Source: a virus
Strand: one strand, 5' to 3'
IMG/VR virus record: IMGVR_UViG_3300028189_000001
Span: 1 to 60,501 of that record
DNA: 60,501 bases
Part shown: piece after piece, positions 29,696-40,005 of the stretch
Numbering within the stretch: position 1 is the first letter of the stretch
Layout: each line of letters starts with the position of its first letter
The notes under the pieces: model-generated
The model's input: the letters and a program-made list of their open reading frames with translations, nothing else
Databases searched by the model: none
What the model was told of the DNA's origin: nothing
Made by a program: the position numbers and the translations under genes

Positions 29696-32600
29696 TATAA
29701 TATAAATGTATAATCATTAATTAAATCATTCCTTTCGTTCTCAGTCCTAGTTTTAACATCAGCATCAACCTCGTTATAAGCACTTACTAAGTGAGATTGT
29801 ATTTGGGTGTTCAGATTGTCTGGACTAGTTCCGTAAACTGTCCATCTTCCATCACCTAAGTCTACAGTCGATGGATATAACTCTGCAAAGGTATCTAAGT
29901 CTATTCCTTCAGCTATGTTGTCATCCCTATTATCTTGATTGGAAAGAGGAAGGTATTGGTCAAAACTAGCATAGTATCTGTCAGAAGTAATTCCTGTTTG
30001 AATAGGTATCTTAAACCCTACATATTCAGTAATGAATTTTTCTTCTGTGTCACTGTCCTCCCATCTAACCTGTCCAAAATAAAAGCTCTCACAAGTTAAG
30101 TTCTGTGATATAGTTTGGCAATCACAACAAGCGTCTTCAGGCAGCGTAGAATCATAACACAAATAATTAGGTACTGACTCTCTTAAATCCCACACAAAAT
30201 ACAGGTGTGAACCTGTGGTGGGCATAGTAAAGTCAGCATAGTATCTATCAGTTCCACTAACATTCTCTATTGGAGAAGCTTGTGTAGAGCTGGTTAGTAG
30301 TGATGTTATATCTGTGTCGTTATTACCATACGCAGTATTGGTTCTCATATACCTAAACTTGTGCATATTATGACGGAACGTAAATGTATCTCCATCTTGT
30401 TGGTCTGCAATAATAGAAACTGTTGCACCATCCGCAGGAATATATCCGCCTCCTTGGTTCCCTGTAAAAGAGTTGTAAAAAGAGACCACGGGTGATGTTG
30501 GGCTTGAAGCCATTGTTACAAAGTTGGAATGCAATGGGGAAACAAAGCTCCCATCAGTCCATCTGTAGTTAGCATGTATAGTCTCTCCAACATAATTACC
30601 GTTGGACACCACTACATTTACAACCGTAATTTCCTCAGCCAAAGGACAGTCTATCATCACTCCCACTATAGCAGTTCCTGTTGTTGTGGTTAGCTCAACA
30701 TCTACAGTTGATACTGATACAATATTTTTATCAAAAGTATAACCTCGTCCTGCTGGTGTGCTTGCTGTACGGCTGGTTGTAATACTATTATATGTCGTAT
30801 CTATAGTTACGCTACCCTCAGTGCTAATTAAATCCCAATTAACCCGTGCGTTACCAACAAGGTCTCCCAAGTCAACACACAGATTCACAGGAGTTCCTGC
30901 GGTAACTGTAAACGTTTTATACACACCACAATCTACACAAGATTCTATAACAGGCTTCTCTTGACTGTTAGTTGAAAGTATGTATTGGTCGTTAAACATA
31001 TCATAACCGCCTACCTTTTCTGTGTTGAAATAATCCGACATCATATCCTTAAAGTATCCATCCATACCTTCGTTAGATATAACTGTTAATACTTCATTAG
31101 AGTATGCTCCACCTACCAAGCTGAGTACCGCCCCTCTCTTTGCGTCTGTAAAAAACTTACTAGCTCCATATGTTGCAAAGCTTTCAGGGTGATTACTTAT
31201 ACCATACTCCTCTAGTCTTGCTAGCTGCGTTCCAAACACCTCAGGTATAGAGGCTATTGTTCCACCTGCGGCTGCATCTGATAATAAATTTTTACCTGCT
31301 AGTACATAGGATATTTTATCCTCTTGCAGCACAAGTATATCTGTTTGTCTTCCTACAATCTTCATAATCCTTCCAAAGGAATCTTCTAAAGACTTGAAGT
31401 TTAACAATCCCATATTAAACACATTGAGTCTGTTTAAGTTTGACTCATCATTATATACACCGCTATAAGTTAAGTCAGCGAATCTATCTGCCTGCTTGTA
31501 ATCCTGTTCTGATACGGTGGTTACTCTGTTGCCTAATCTTAACTGTCTACCGTCAATTGCGTCTCTAACCTTAAAAGATTCTACTCCATTACCAAAGGCA
31601 TAACAATTGAAAAACTCTGTATCTATAATGGCTGATGTAAATGTGCTTATGTCTTGGTTTTGAACATTACCTGAATGATTACCACTAGAGTCTATGGAGT
31701 AAGACACTGAATCCTCATACCATATATCAGGATTGGTATCACTAGGTTCTGTTTCAAATACAAGTGTTGAGTTATTTCTGTAGATAGTTATAGAAACATT
31801 GGCACATAACCTTTTTGCTTTATTACCTGTTCCTGTTAAATCACAACTATGAGTACCTAAAACTGTTAGCATTAATTCATTGGTTGCGTTCCTGTGAAAT
31901 CCATAGAAGTTAGTCCACTGCCCATTATCGTTTGGATACCAATCCCAATAAACACCTGTGTTAGGGTTATACTCAGTATTCCACAAAGTATTTTGTAGCT
32001 CAGTAAAGAAAACATTGTCAATATTATTACTATGGTCGCTTGTTCCTGTCTGAACAATGACATCAAGATTATCCCCTACAGCCCAATCAAATATATTATC
32101 ATAATCTCTTGAGGCAAATATAGTTTTGGTTAAATCATAATTAACTTCATTACATTTTCCCTTACCCTCTCTGTCAAAATTAAATCGTAATTCTATCCTA
32201 CTTCCCTCAGGTATAGTGTAATCATACCAATCACCGTTACCGTCCTGCAAGGATGTGGTGTAGTTTATCTGAGGTCTACTCTGAGAAGCACCACAAACTT
32301 CCTCACTACCTAAAGTTACCACAGTAAGTGTATCTTTTGATACAGCAAAGTTGTTAGCCCTTACCTTCATATATACACCAGCAGGTACATAGGCATTTTC
32401 AGTAGGGTCTTGAGTGCTTGGAACGGTAATAAAGTTAGCCGCTTTTGATTCTTTTTCCAAAACGGTAGTGTAAGTGCAAGGGCTTACAGCTCCGTTTGCA
32501 TCCACCTTAACCTTTAGTCTATCTCCTGTCTCTACCTTTTTAGAGTTTTCACCGTCTAATAGTATATATGTATAACCTGTCTCTATATCAAAGAAGGATA

Positions 32601-34545
32601 TTCCTCCGTATATTGTTTCATAAAATTCCTCATTCTGTTTTGCTACAAATTTATAACGAGCAGCCCAACTAGGAGCAACCTGTTGCGAAGGTATTTCTAC
32701 CCTTGCAATATTTGATTTGTTACTGGCATTACAAGGAACGTGGATGGTATTGTTATTACTAACAAGAGCTGTTGTCGAGCGATTATATTCATCCATATAA
32801 ACAATTCCTAACTCATAATCCCTGTCGCTATGTAAACTTTTTAAGGTACTAACATCTGTATAGGTTGCTTCAGCATTACTTATTCTGAAGTACTCAATGG
32901 CTTGTTGTGTTACAGTAGTTATATTATCAACATACCTCATAGCATTTACTTGGATTATCAGCTCGTCTGTTGCTGTTGCTGAGACTGAAAATGATTCCCC
33001 CCAATTGTCTCTACCCGACTCAAGCTTGGTATATGTTCCGCTATCTAAAGTTTGAAGGCAGTTGCAGTTAAATAAATCAGTAATAGAGTATCCTAAACAA
33101 GAATTTGATACGGGTATACTGGTGGTTATTTCTTCCAAGAACTCTGAAGATGCCACCATTTCCGCTAGGCTTGTATAGTCCTTGGGCAAGACAAAAGAAA
33201 ACCCTGCTGAAACAAAAGTATTTGTATCCGTAGGAGTTACACTTCCCTCCCAGTGTTCATGTGACACCTCCATAACTAACGATATAGCTACACCTTTTAT
33301 AAGTGGTTTATTCGACAGGTCTATACTTACAGTTGACTGAGGTATCACCTCATTAGAAAACCCACCCACATTATATGTGCCATTTGACAGGTTAGATGTT
33401 ACGCTAAACGATGCAACATCTTGTGTTACTAAAGATGTATTGTACTCTAACTTAGTTTCAAAACCACTACTGTCTTTTAGGTCATAACCATCTGTGTATC
33501 CTCCGTACACTAATCTGTTTCCCATAACTGTAAGGGTCTCAGCCTTTAAAGGTACATTGTCATACAGCCTTAATATTTCCGAGTCGCTAAGCACTGTGTA
33601 TACTTTGCTATTATCAAATGTGTAAATCAGGTCTGTATTATCTGATAACCCTAACTCTTCTTTATCTAGTTTCTCTATTACCTTTATAGTGTTACTACTC
33701 ATTTCTTTGAATAGCAAATCAACTCCAACAACAAGACTACTTCCTGTATTATAAGTAATCTCCACAGCATTCGCAGAGTTTATCATTCCTTCATTAAGCC
33801 CTGAATCTATATTGTAATTAAAGTTGTTGGGAATAAAAGACGGCTGAGTGAATTGAGATGTAGCAGAATACTCACCATTTTCATAACGATATCTATAAGC
33901 AAATGATAAAAACCTATCTTCTATATAGTTATCAGAATTAGGTATGGAAATTTCTGATGTAGTTGGAGAATTAATAGGTGGTTTTTTTACTACCAACAAT
34001 TCTTCTGCTGTAAATCCATCAATATATAAATTGACATAAGGAGCATAACCTTTTTTTACATTAATAAATCTTGGTTGGTTATAGTTGTCAGTCCATAATA
34101 AAAGGTCTTCAATTTTTACCACACTGTGAATGGGATATTCTGTATTAAAATTTAAAGTAGTGGTATTTTTTGTGCCTTCCCTAGTAGATGTAAGGTGATT
34201 TGTGAGTGATTTTGTTTGAGTATTGTAAGACACAATCATATCAATCTTTCCCACAGGTCTGGTGGTGTGTGTCATCTCATCGTGTATAAACCAATATATA
34301 GTTTCGTTAGAGCCATCCTCATAGCTGCCTATAACTTTTGCATTTGAACTTAATGACACTTGATTCCAAATTATATCAGTTAGCTGAGTATTACCCATAG
34401 CGTTTTCAGCAACTCCCTGCTGCCCCCCATCATTAGAGTTAACCCTAACATTTAAAGCATCAACATACTCCCCATCCTGAATAAGACGCTCATCCAACTT
34501 CTTATTCATTTTGCCCTGTACAAAAGTTCTTTTTAATTCTGCCAT
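29695..34545 (-). CDS. Large tail stabilisation protein (crAss-like / P22 gp10-like)
   Basis: 1616 aa. The N-terminus AELKRTFVQGKMNKKLDERLIQDGEYVDALNVRV (read across residues 2-35) and the following N...ENAMGN...GSYEDGSNETIYWFIHDE...LLLWTDNYNQPRFINV pattern match the stabilisation/tail hub protein of crAss-like phages, distantly like P22 gp10. The rest is beta-rich with Cys-containing inserts in the middle. It should close the portal channel after packaging and form the tail hub. Sits directly after the two ring/tail-tube genes, as in crAss-like genomes. It is longer than the usual family members, with C-terminal insertions. Confidence 0.78.
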   Translation of the reverse strand: MAELKRTFVQGKMNKKLDERLIQDGEYVDALNVRVNSNDGGQQGVAENAMGNTQLTDIIWNQVSLSSNAKVIGSYEDGSNETIYWFIHDEMTHTTRPVGKIDMIVSYNTQTKSLTNHLTSTREGTKNTTTLNFNTEYPIHSVVKIEDLLLWTDNYNQPRFINVKKGYAPYVNLYIDGFTAEELLVVKKPPINSPTTSEISIPNSDNYIEDRFLSFAYRYRYENGEYSATSQFTQPSFIPNNFNYNIDSGLNEGMINSANAVEITYNTGSSLVVGVDLLFKEMSSNTIKVIEKLDKEELGLSDNTDLIYTFDNSKVYTVLSDSEILRLYDNVPLKAETLTVMGNRLVYGGYTDGYDLKDSSGFETKLEYNTSLVTQDVASFSVTSNLSNGTYNVGGFSNEVIPQSTVSIDLSNKPLIKGVAISLVMEVSHEHWEGSVTPTDTNTFVSAGFSFVLPKDYTSLAEMVASSEFLEEITTSIPVSNSCLGYSITDLFNCNCLQTLDSGTYTKLESGRDNWGESFSVSATATDELIIQVNAMRYVDNITTVTQQAIEYFRISNAEATYTDVSTLKSLHSDRDYELGIVYMDEYNRSTTALVSNNNTIHVPCNASNKSNIARVEIPSQQVAPSWAARYKFVAKQNEEFYETIYGGISFFDIETGYTYILLDGENSKKVETGDRLKVKVDANGAVSPCTYTTVLEKESKAANFITVPSTQDPTENAYVPAGVYMKVRANNFAVSKDTLTVVTLGSEEVCGASQSRPQINYTTSLQDGNGDWYDYTIPEGSRIELRFNFDREGKGKCNEVNYDLTKTIFASRDYDNIFDWAVGDNLDVIVQTGTSDHSNNIDNVFFTELQNTLWNTEYNPNTGVYWDWYPNDNGQWTNFYGFHRNATNELMLTVLGTHSCDLTGTGNKAKRLCANVSITIYRNNSTLVFETEPSDTNPDIWYEDSVSYSIDSSGNHSGNVQNQDISTFTSAIIDTEFFNCYAFGNGVESFKVRDAIDGRQLRLGNRVTTVSEQDYKQADRFADLTYSGVYNDESNLNRLNVFNMGLLNFKSLEDSFGRIMKIVGRQTDILVLQEDKISYVLAGKNLLSDAAAGGTIASIPEVFGTQLARLEEYGISNHPESFATYGASKFFTDAKRGAVLSLVGGAYSNEVLTVISNEGMDGYFKDMMSDYFNTEKVGGYDMFNDQYILSTNSQEKPVIESCVDCGVYKTFTVTAGTPVNLCVDLGDLVGNARVNWDLISTEGSVTIDTTYNSITTSRTASTPAGRGYTFDKNIVSVSTVDVELTTTTGTAIVGVMIDCPLAEEITVVNVVVSNGNYVGETIHANYRWTDGSFVSPLHSNFVTMASSPTSPVVSFYNSFTGNQGGGYIPADGATVSIIADQQDGDTFTFRHNMHKFRYMRTNTAYGNNDTDITSLLTSSTQASPIENVSGTDRYYADFTMPTTGSHLYFVWDLRESVPNYLCYDSTLPEDACCDCQTISQNLTCESFYFGQVRWEDSDTEEKFITEYVGFKIPIQTGITSDRYYASFDQYLPLSNQDNRDDNIAEGIDLDTFAELYPSTVDLGDGRWTVYGTSPDNLNTQIQSHLVSAYNEVDADVKTRTENERNDLINDYTFIL

Positions 34546-34546
34546 A

Positions 34547-35449
34547 TTACTTCAACCATTTATCTTTGTTACGCATTACTTGCATTATTTTAGACGGATG
34601 CATATCGCTAATCCTAATCTTAGCATTTCTAAGAAGTGCTGTCTTTCTTTTTCTAGCTCTATGTACAATATATTCCTGCACTCCAAGTTTTGAGTTAAGC
34701 ATTTCTGCCTCTATGTATGCGTATACATACTGTTCAAATAATTTGTTTACACCTATTGAAGAGTTGTCTCCGTTTTCCATTCCATCTGATATATACTCAA
34801 GTATACAGCTTTCTCCTAACATTTCAGAAGAGAAGTTAATAACGCCAGTCTTTTTATCTATACGAAATGTTGGGTTCATATTTGCTGTCTCAGTATTAAG
34901 ACCAAACCTTGCACCCATATTGAATTTAAAATACCAATCCCCATCTAATTCATATCCTTCCATACCATGAAATGGATTTCTAGGATTCAGGTATATACTT
35001 CTTTTAGTTCCGTCCAATCTATCTGAGTTAATCTCTGAATCAATAAGAACTACACTCCCATCTGAATTAAATATTACATCACCATCAGCTTCCTGTGAGT
35101 AAGCCTTTGCGTAATTTGTCTGAACATTTTGTGTTAACGGTCTTAATACACCATCCTTATATAAGGATATTCTAACCCAATTTACATAATCAGGAGGCAG
35201 TATAAATGTTAAGTTGTCTGTAACATTTAACTGAAGAACTTTTAATTCTCTAGCTGCATCATAGTTCAATTCCTGAATAGCTCTCTTAGCGTGGAATAGT
35301 ATTTTATATCTTTCCTCATTATTTATTAATGAGTGATTACCTGTATACATCAGCATAAAGTTGTTAACTATATCTTGCAATGATACATACTGATAGCTAC
35401 CGTGATTAGCAGCATTATCATAGTAATTCTTATCTGTAATATAACCCAT
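34547..35449 (-). CDS. Tail tube/ring protein (crAss-like, P22 gp4-like)
   Basis: 300 aa. HAKRAIQELNYDAARELKVLQL (about residues 53-74), LTFILPPDYVNWVRISLY (about 79-96) and the basic C-terminal helix (HRARKRKTALLRNAKIRISDMHPSKI) are characteristic of the crAss-like tail adaptor/ring proteins that sit below the portal. It lies between the 321-aa ring protein and the stabilisation protein, separated by 5 and 1 nt. Confidence 0.78.
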   Translation of the reverse strand: MGYITDKNYYDNAANHGSYQYVSLQDIVNNFMLMYTGNHSLINNEERYKILFHAKRAIQELNYDAARELKVLQLNVTDNLTFILPPDYVNWVRISLYKDGVLRPLTQNVQTNYAKAYSQEADGDVIFNSDGSVVLIDSEINSDRLDGTKRSIYLNPRNPFHGMEGYELDGDWYFKFNMGARFGLNTETANMNPTFRIDKKTGVINFSSEMLGESCILEYISDGMENGDNSSIGVNKLFEQYVYAYIEAEMLNSKLGVQEYIVHRARKRKTALLRNAKIRISDMHPSKIMQVMRNKDKWLK

Positions 35450-35454
35450 ATCTT

Positions 35455-36420
35455 TTATGATTGTTGTTCTTGTTGTTCGTTATAAACCTCTTCTGATTTT
35501 GTATAAGCCACGACCTCTGCCTCTCTTATACTCACACCTGCATATTGTAATATCTTCATAACCAAATTAGGTTCGTCTGATGATGGAAGCTCAAAGTCTT
35601 GGTAGTCTACTGCTGATGAGTCAAACACAGGCTCTCCTCCGCTCAGGGATATATAAGTCCATTTAGGCTCTTTTGGATATCGTATACAGTTAGCCTCAAT
35701 TTCCCCGAAGCTGTAAACTCTTACAGGAAACAATTCTACTGTATCGGCTTGCATAACATAAGCAGGAAATGAATCAGATGGCTGTGTTAATAAGCTATTC
35801 ATTAACATTTGAATCTTACTTCTGGATATCTTTTCTACATCTACAGAATTATAATTAACAGGTCTACTTACAGAGTAGCTGATACCTGATGCGTTAAACA
35901 ACAAACCTGTTGTTGCTAATGTTGTTGAGTTGGGTATAGCTGTTATAAAAACTCTTCCTGTGGATGTTATCACAGTATCCCCTACAGCCACTTGGTCTTC
36001 TGTGGTAGCAGTAAAGTTTGCACTTGAATCTATTAGTAGATTTTGGGCAGCGTCTGAGCTTGTTGTCGTTCCGCTAGTAAGTATTCCCCTTTTTATAATA
36101 GAGTTAACAAGGTAGTAGTTGTAACCTTCTACATTTTCTCTTGGCAGGTAAAACACGTTACCGCTCGCCACTGTATTTAATGTGGTAACCTCACTGAAAT
36201 CCTCTATAACTTCTAGTATGCTTTTTGCAATATCTGCATTATCTGAGTGACTACGCCTTGCATTCTCTTTTGTTATTTGTGTGTTATAACTATAAAAATA
36301 ATCCTCAAATAAATCTAACTGTGCTTGTTTAGCAAACAGGTTAAAATCAGAAGGTGATATATAGCCGTAGTTATTCTTATTGAGAATTGACAGCACTGTG
36401 TTTCTAACTGAGTTAATCAT
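35455..36420 (-). CDS. Ring/tail adaptor protein (crAss-like)
   Basis: 321 aa. The N-terminal helical region (YISPSDFNLFAKQAQLDLFEDYFYSYN, read over about 19-46), a central beta domain, and a C-terminal helix (EPNLVMKILQYAGVSIREAEV) match the first ring/adaptor protein of crAss-like phages, where it binds the portal. It is the first gene after a strong terminator and has its own promoter (36438-36445), so the tail genes form a separately started transcript. Confidence 0.7.
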   Translation of the reverse strand: MINSVRNTVLSILNKNNYGYISPSDFNLFAKQAQLDLFEDYFYSYNTQITKENARRSHSDNADIAKSILEVIEDFSEVTTLNTVASGNVFYLPRENVEGYNYYLVNSIIKRGILTSGTTTSSDAAQNLLIDSSANFTATTEDQVAVGDTVITSTGRVFITAIPNSTTLATTGLLFNASGISYSVSRPVNYNSVDVEKISRSKIQMLMNSLLTQPSDSFPAYVMQADTVELFPVRVYSFGEIEANCIRYPKEPKWTYISLSGGEPVFDSSAVDYQDFELPSSDEPNLVMKILQYAGVSIREAEVVAYTKSEEVYNEQQEQQS

Positions 36421-36437
36421 ATCTTGATAATTTTGTA

Positions 36438-36445
36438 CAAAGATA
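36438..36445 (-). promoter_or_regulatory. Late tail-operon promoter (-7 box TATCTTTG)
   Basis: On the minus strand TATCTTTG lies 17 nt upstream of ATG 36420, just downstream of the terminator at 36449-36484. Perfect match to the Bacteroidota TAnnTTTG box; no clear -33 TTG because that region is occupied by the terminator hairpin. Confidence 0.65.
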
Positions 36446-36448
36446 ACA

Positions 36449-36484
36449 CAAAAAAAGGATAACCCATTTCTGAGCTATCCTTTT
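36449..36484 (-). terminator. Rho-independent terminator after head gene
   Basis: On the minus strand AAAAGGATAGCTC (36472-36484) pairs with GGGTTATCCTTTT (36453-36465) around AGAAAT, followed by a T-run. It closes the head-gene transcript 20 nt after the stop at 36504 and immediately precedes the tail promoter. Confidence 0.85.
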
Positions 36485-36503
36485 GCTTTTAGTTAAAATG
36501 AAC

Positions 36504-37247
36504 TTATAACAGATTGTTTAGCATACTAAAAACTTCCTTGCCGTCTTCTGTTTTAAAGTACTCAGCACAAGCGTCTTCAACTGTTCTACCAAACTCTACT
36601 GTTAGCATACGCTTTTTGTTTCCCTCCAAGTTAAAGAAAACCTCTCTACCTTTGTTACGAGACAGTATCATTCTTTGGTCAAAGAATGTTTGTATCTCTG
36701 ACTTGAACTTCATTGTAGGGTCTTCCATTGCTTGATTGAAATCAGTAGGATTAGTCTTTGCAAAAACCAATACATCCCTTTTCATTTCTGCTGTAGTTAT
36801 TACACTAGGGTCTTTGCCGAACAATCCTCTGGTAAGCATTTCCAATTGGTCTATGGTAAGGCTTGTAGCTATTGTTAAGGCTTGAGCTTCTGCATTAATT
36901 ATATCAACCTCAACGGAGGCATCTTTCTCTTTATCTATCTCTACGAATTTTTTATTATACAATGGATGTATGTGTAGAAACTTTTGAAGTGTTTGGTTTT
37001 CTTTACCAACAGTCAGCATACCATCTTCAAAAATGATAGGCTCTAGGATTGCATTTGAATCCTGCTCGTCTTCAAAGACTGAACGTTGGTTAGACGCATA
37101 CCTCATTGCTCTTTGTGTTCCTGAATCTTCATCAAAATAAAGTAAAGGTGAGCGTCTTGTATGTCTTGATGGAAGCATATATGATAAAGGTGCTTCATTC
37201 CTTACGAGCTTATAAGCTCTGTCTACATATTCTTGTTTTTTCTTCAT
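36504..37247 (-). CDS. Conserved virion protein downstream of capsid gene
   Basis: 247 aa. The start MKKKQEYVDRAYKLVRNEAP followed by SYMLPSRHTRRSPLLYFDEDSG, FEDEQDSNAILEPIIFEDGML and QTLQKFLHIHP is a pattern I associate with head-region proteins of Bacteroidota phages, but the function is not known to me. The protein is soluble and helical in the C-terminal half. It has terminators on both sides (37266-37298 upstream, 36449-36484 downstream), so it may be a small transcription unit with its own level of expression. Confidence 0.6.
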   Translation of the reverse strand: MKKKQEYVDRAYKLVRNEAPLSYMLPSRHTRRSPLLYFDEDSGTQRAMRYASNQRSVFEDEQDSNAILEPIIFEDGMLTVGKENQTLQKFLHIHPLYNKKFVEIDKEKDASVEVDIINAEAQALTIATSLTIDQLEMLTRGLFGKDPSVITTAEMKRDVLVFAKTNPTDFNQAMEDPTMKFKSEIQTFFDQRMILSRNKGREVFFNLEGNKKRMLTVEFGRTVEDACAEYFKTEDGKEVFSMLNNLL

Positions 37248-37265
37248 TACAATAAATTATATAAA

Positions 37266-37298
37266 ATTAAAAAATAGGGAGAGGATTTCTCCCCTCCC
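37266..37298 (-). terminator. Rho-independent terminator after major capsid gene
   Basis: On the minus strand GGGAGGGG (37291-37298) pairs with CCTCTCCC (37277-37284) with one G-U pair, followed by TATTTTTTAA. It is placed 20 nt after the capsid stop, as expected for the most highly expressed late gene. Confidence 0.85.
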
Positions 37299-37317
37299 AA
37301 AAAATATACTCATCTTA

Positions 37318-38745
37318 TTACTCTTGGAATAAAAAGAAGTTGTTTGCACCTAAAGTACAGATAGCTCTCTCTGATAGGAAGTTAACCTGCATTGCATCAA
37401 GGTCGCTAGTAGCTGCACCACCTGCTGAACCTGTAATCCAAGTTTTATACTTTCTATCTTCAGTAGATGACTTACGATACCTAACGTGTAGGAAAGGACG
37501 CTTAGCATTCTTACCCATTACTTGGTCATACACAGAAGTAGTTCCTGCTGGAACAAGTAAACCATGAATAGCACCTGAGCCTGAACCTAACTTTAAACCG
37601 CCACGCATTGTAGGGTCGTTAAGGTATTTCCAGTCAGTTTTATAAAAGTCATATCCTCTACGGAATCCATTGAACCCTAGGTTTAAAGCCATGTTCTCAC
37701 TGTTGTCAAAAAGACCATAAGATACTCCGCCTGCTGCATTAGAAGATTGAGCTGCTAACATATCATCAATGTCAAAGCTAAATCCTCTGTCTAAGAATAA
37801 TGCATTCTCTTCAATAGCACCTTGCTTATCAAGACGAGATACCACTGTGTCAAACTCAGCAAGTGTACTTGGGTTTCCTCCACCCCATACATTTCCTCTG
37901 TTACCTACAGTGTAGAATACACCTTCAGAACCTTTGTTACCAAAGGTTGGGTTGTGAGTAGCATTAACTACACCTGAACCTGTTTCAGCAGGAACAGCTT
38001 CTATCATAGAAGTCTCTAGATAATCATCAAAACGTAGACGAGTTTCTGACTCACTCTTTAGATACCATAGGTATCCATTTGCTCCGTTCTCAGTAGTAAC
38101 TTCAATCCAACCGATTTGAGCCATATCAGAACCACTAACTTCGTAGTTGTCTTTAAGGATAATTGGGCTGTTGTCAAAGATATCATCTTCAGCTTCTAAA
38201 GAACCTTCCATTCCAACGGTTCCTTTTTTAAACTCAGAACCATAAATGAATACTGTAAAGTCTGCATTACCTACACCTGTACCCGCTACAGCAAGTCCAC
38301 CTGCTTCATAGAAAGCCACATCAAATGTTTTTGCTGTTGTATTTACAGCAACAACGATACCCTTATTAGAGCCTACACCGATGTTAGCAGTTACCATTAC
38401 GGTCTGTCCTTTACGAATAGCTAAGTAGTCGCTAATAGTATCATTAACTTGAAATGTTACTTTGTCATCACCATCAGTTCCTGTGGCTGCCCCTACGTCT
38501 ACATACTTGGTGTGTAATCTTCCTTGCTCTGACCATTTAATCATATCAGAATCAGTTGGAAGTTCCGCTGACACCATTCTTAAGAATGATGATATACTTC
38601 TGTTTCCATAACGCTCGAATTCTTTTTCGTACACATCTGGAAGATATTGATTTAAGAAATCAAAATTTGTTATATAGTTTGTGCTCAAAGCAACCTGTTT
38701 GCTGCTTGGCTGTAAACTATATGTTGGTGTTGCATTTATTGCCAT
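37318..38745 (-). CDS. Major capsid protein (HK97 fold, crAss-like)
   Basis: 475 aa. The N-terminus with ATPTYSLQPSSKQVALSTNYI and the C-terminal block RPFLHVRYRKSSTEDRKYKTWITGSAGGAATSDLDAMQVNFLSERAI (read over about 415-462) are hallmarks of crAss-like major capsid proteins. Size and position, after the scaffold gene and before a terminator, agree. No protease gene or cleavage site is obvious. The insertion about residues 70-180 with Gly/Ala/Thr-rich beta strands is probably a surface domain. Confidence 0.85.
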   Translation of the reverse strand: MAINATPTYSLQPSSKQVALSTNYITNFDFLNQYLPDVYEKEFERYGNRSISSFLRMVSAELPTDSDMIKWSEQGRLHTKYVDVGAATGTDGDDKVTFQVNDTISDYLAIRKGQTVMVTANIGVGSNKGIVVAVNTTAKTFDVAFYEAGGLAVAGTGVGNADFTVFIYGSEFKKGTVGMEGSLEAEDDIFDNSPIILKDNYEVSGSDMAQIGWIEVTTENGANGYLWYLKSESETRLRFDDYLETSMIEAVPAETGSGVVNATHNPTFGNKGSEGVFYTVGNRGNVWGGGNPSTLAEFDTVVSRLDKQGAIEENALFLDRGFSFDIDDMLAAQSSNAAGGVSYGLFDNSENMALNLGFNGFRRGYDFYKTDWKYLNDPTMRGGLKLGSGSGAIHGLLVPAGTTSVYDQVMGKNAKRPFLHVRYRKSSTEDRKYKTWITGSAGGAATSDLDAMQVNFLSERAICTLGANNFFLFQE

Positions 38746-38771
38746 TACTTCAAAAATTTAAAAGTTATTAA

Positions 38772-39926
38772 TTAGCTCCCTCTTGGAGCTTTTATTTTTA
38801 ATCCTCGTCCTGATGATTGGCTTACGGCTCTGGCTTGGAATCCATCTGATTGGGATTTAGATGGAGTTCTTCGCTCGTCCATATTTACATTTTTAATTTT
38901 CTTTGTCACATCTTCTGTAGCTTTCGCTACTCCTTGCTCATAAAAAAACTTAGCGAACCTATCAGGATTCATTGCTACTGCTAAAGCCTTGTGGTATTCA
39001 GCCACGTTAATGATGGTTCCGTCATCATCCATATATTTCCCCACAAAATTACGGATATCTTTCTGACTATCCCTCACCTTTTCAATGTCATTCACTTGAT
39101 ATGAAAGACTAGTATCCTCTCCAATACCGAATTCAAAACCTTTGAAGTCTTTGTTAAAAACACTATCTGTCTCACTCTCAAATGCAGACCTTCTACGCTC
39201 GGCTGCTTCCTCCGAAGTTTTAGCATTTGCTATATATTGCTTATAGCTTTCGTAATCCTCCTTGTCTTCAGCAGATACATTTGATTGAGACTCTGACACA
39301 GCAGCCTCTTTGTACATTTGCTTTTGTTCATTGAAGTATTCCTTAGCTTTTACAATCGCTTTTTTCTTGGCTAGTTTTGCTTTCTTAATATCCATATCAT
39401 CATCAAGGTCTTCATCATAGTCAAAGTCTTGCATATATATGTCAAGGTCTTCTTCGTCTATTCCTTCTTCAGTTAATAATAGATACTCTTTAATCAAAGT
39501 ATCGCCATTCATTGCATCAAAGTCTCTGTTTAGTTTAACATAATCATCAACTCCTCTGCCTGTACTCTTCTTATATTCTAAGAACGCTTGCACATCTTCA
39601 GGTAGTTCTTGAGGAGTAGGCTCCCCTTTATTGAACAACTCATCAATGCTATTTAACTCTAAACCATCCCGTTTAGATTTAATATACTCAAGTACCTGCT
39701 CTTCTGAAAGCTCAGGCACATCTTCTTCTTTAGTTTCTTCTTCTTCTACGGGAGCTTTCTCCTCGGTAGGTTCAGTAGGTTGGCTTAAATCAATTTTAGG
39801 TACACCTACTTCTTCTTCCTGCAATTCCGTATGACCTTCGGTAGAGCTGAGGACTTCTTCTTCACGCTCGGCTTTACTTTTTTCTTCTTGTACTGCATCT
39901 TTTACTTTTACGTTTTTAAATTCCAT
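38772..39926 (-). CDS. Capsid scaffolding protein
   Basis: 384 aa, extremely charged: acidic residues ~13-190 (EEKSKAEREEE..., then DEEDLDIYMQDFDYDEDLDDD), a helical coiled-coil centre with KKAKLAKKKAIVKAKEYFNEQKQ (about 181-203), and a basic C-terminus ending RGLKIKAPRGS. An acidic helical body with a basic C-terminal capsid-binding tail, immediately upstream of the major capsid gene, is the classic scaffold design. A possible -7 box TAGTTTTG lies upstream on the minus strand at 39961-39968. Confidence 0.8.
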   Translation of the reverse strand: MEFKNVKVKDAVQEEKSKAEREEEVLSSTEGHTELQEEEVGVPKIDLSQPTEPTEEKAPVEEEETKEEDVPELSEEQVLEYIKSKRDGLELNSIDELFNKGEPTPQELPEDVQAFLEYKKSTGRGVDDYVKLNRDFDAMNGDTLIKEYLLLTEEGIDEEDLDIYMQDFDYDEDLDDDMDIKKAKLAKKKAIVKAKEYFNEQKQMYKEAAVSESQSNVSAEDKEDYESYKQYIANAKTSEEAAERRRSAFESETDSVFNKDFKGFEFGIGEDTSLSYQVNDIEKVRDSQKDIRNFVGKYMDDDGTIINVAEYHKALAVAMNPDRFAKFFYEQGVAKATEDVTKKIKNVNMDERRTPSKSQSDGFQARAVSQSSGRGLKIKAPRGS

Positions 39927-40005
39927 GTATATATAAATTAAATTAAATTGTATATGTTTACAAAACTATATAAAATTACTTACTATTTTTTCTATTTTTA
40001 CCACT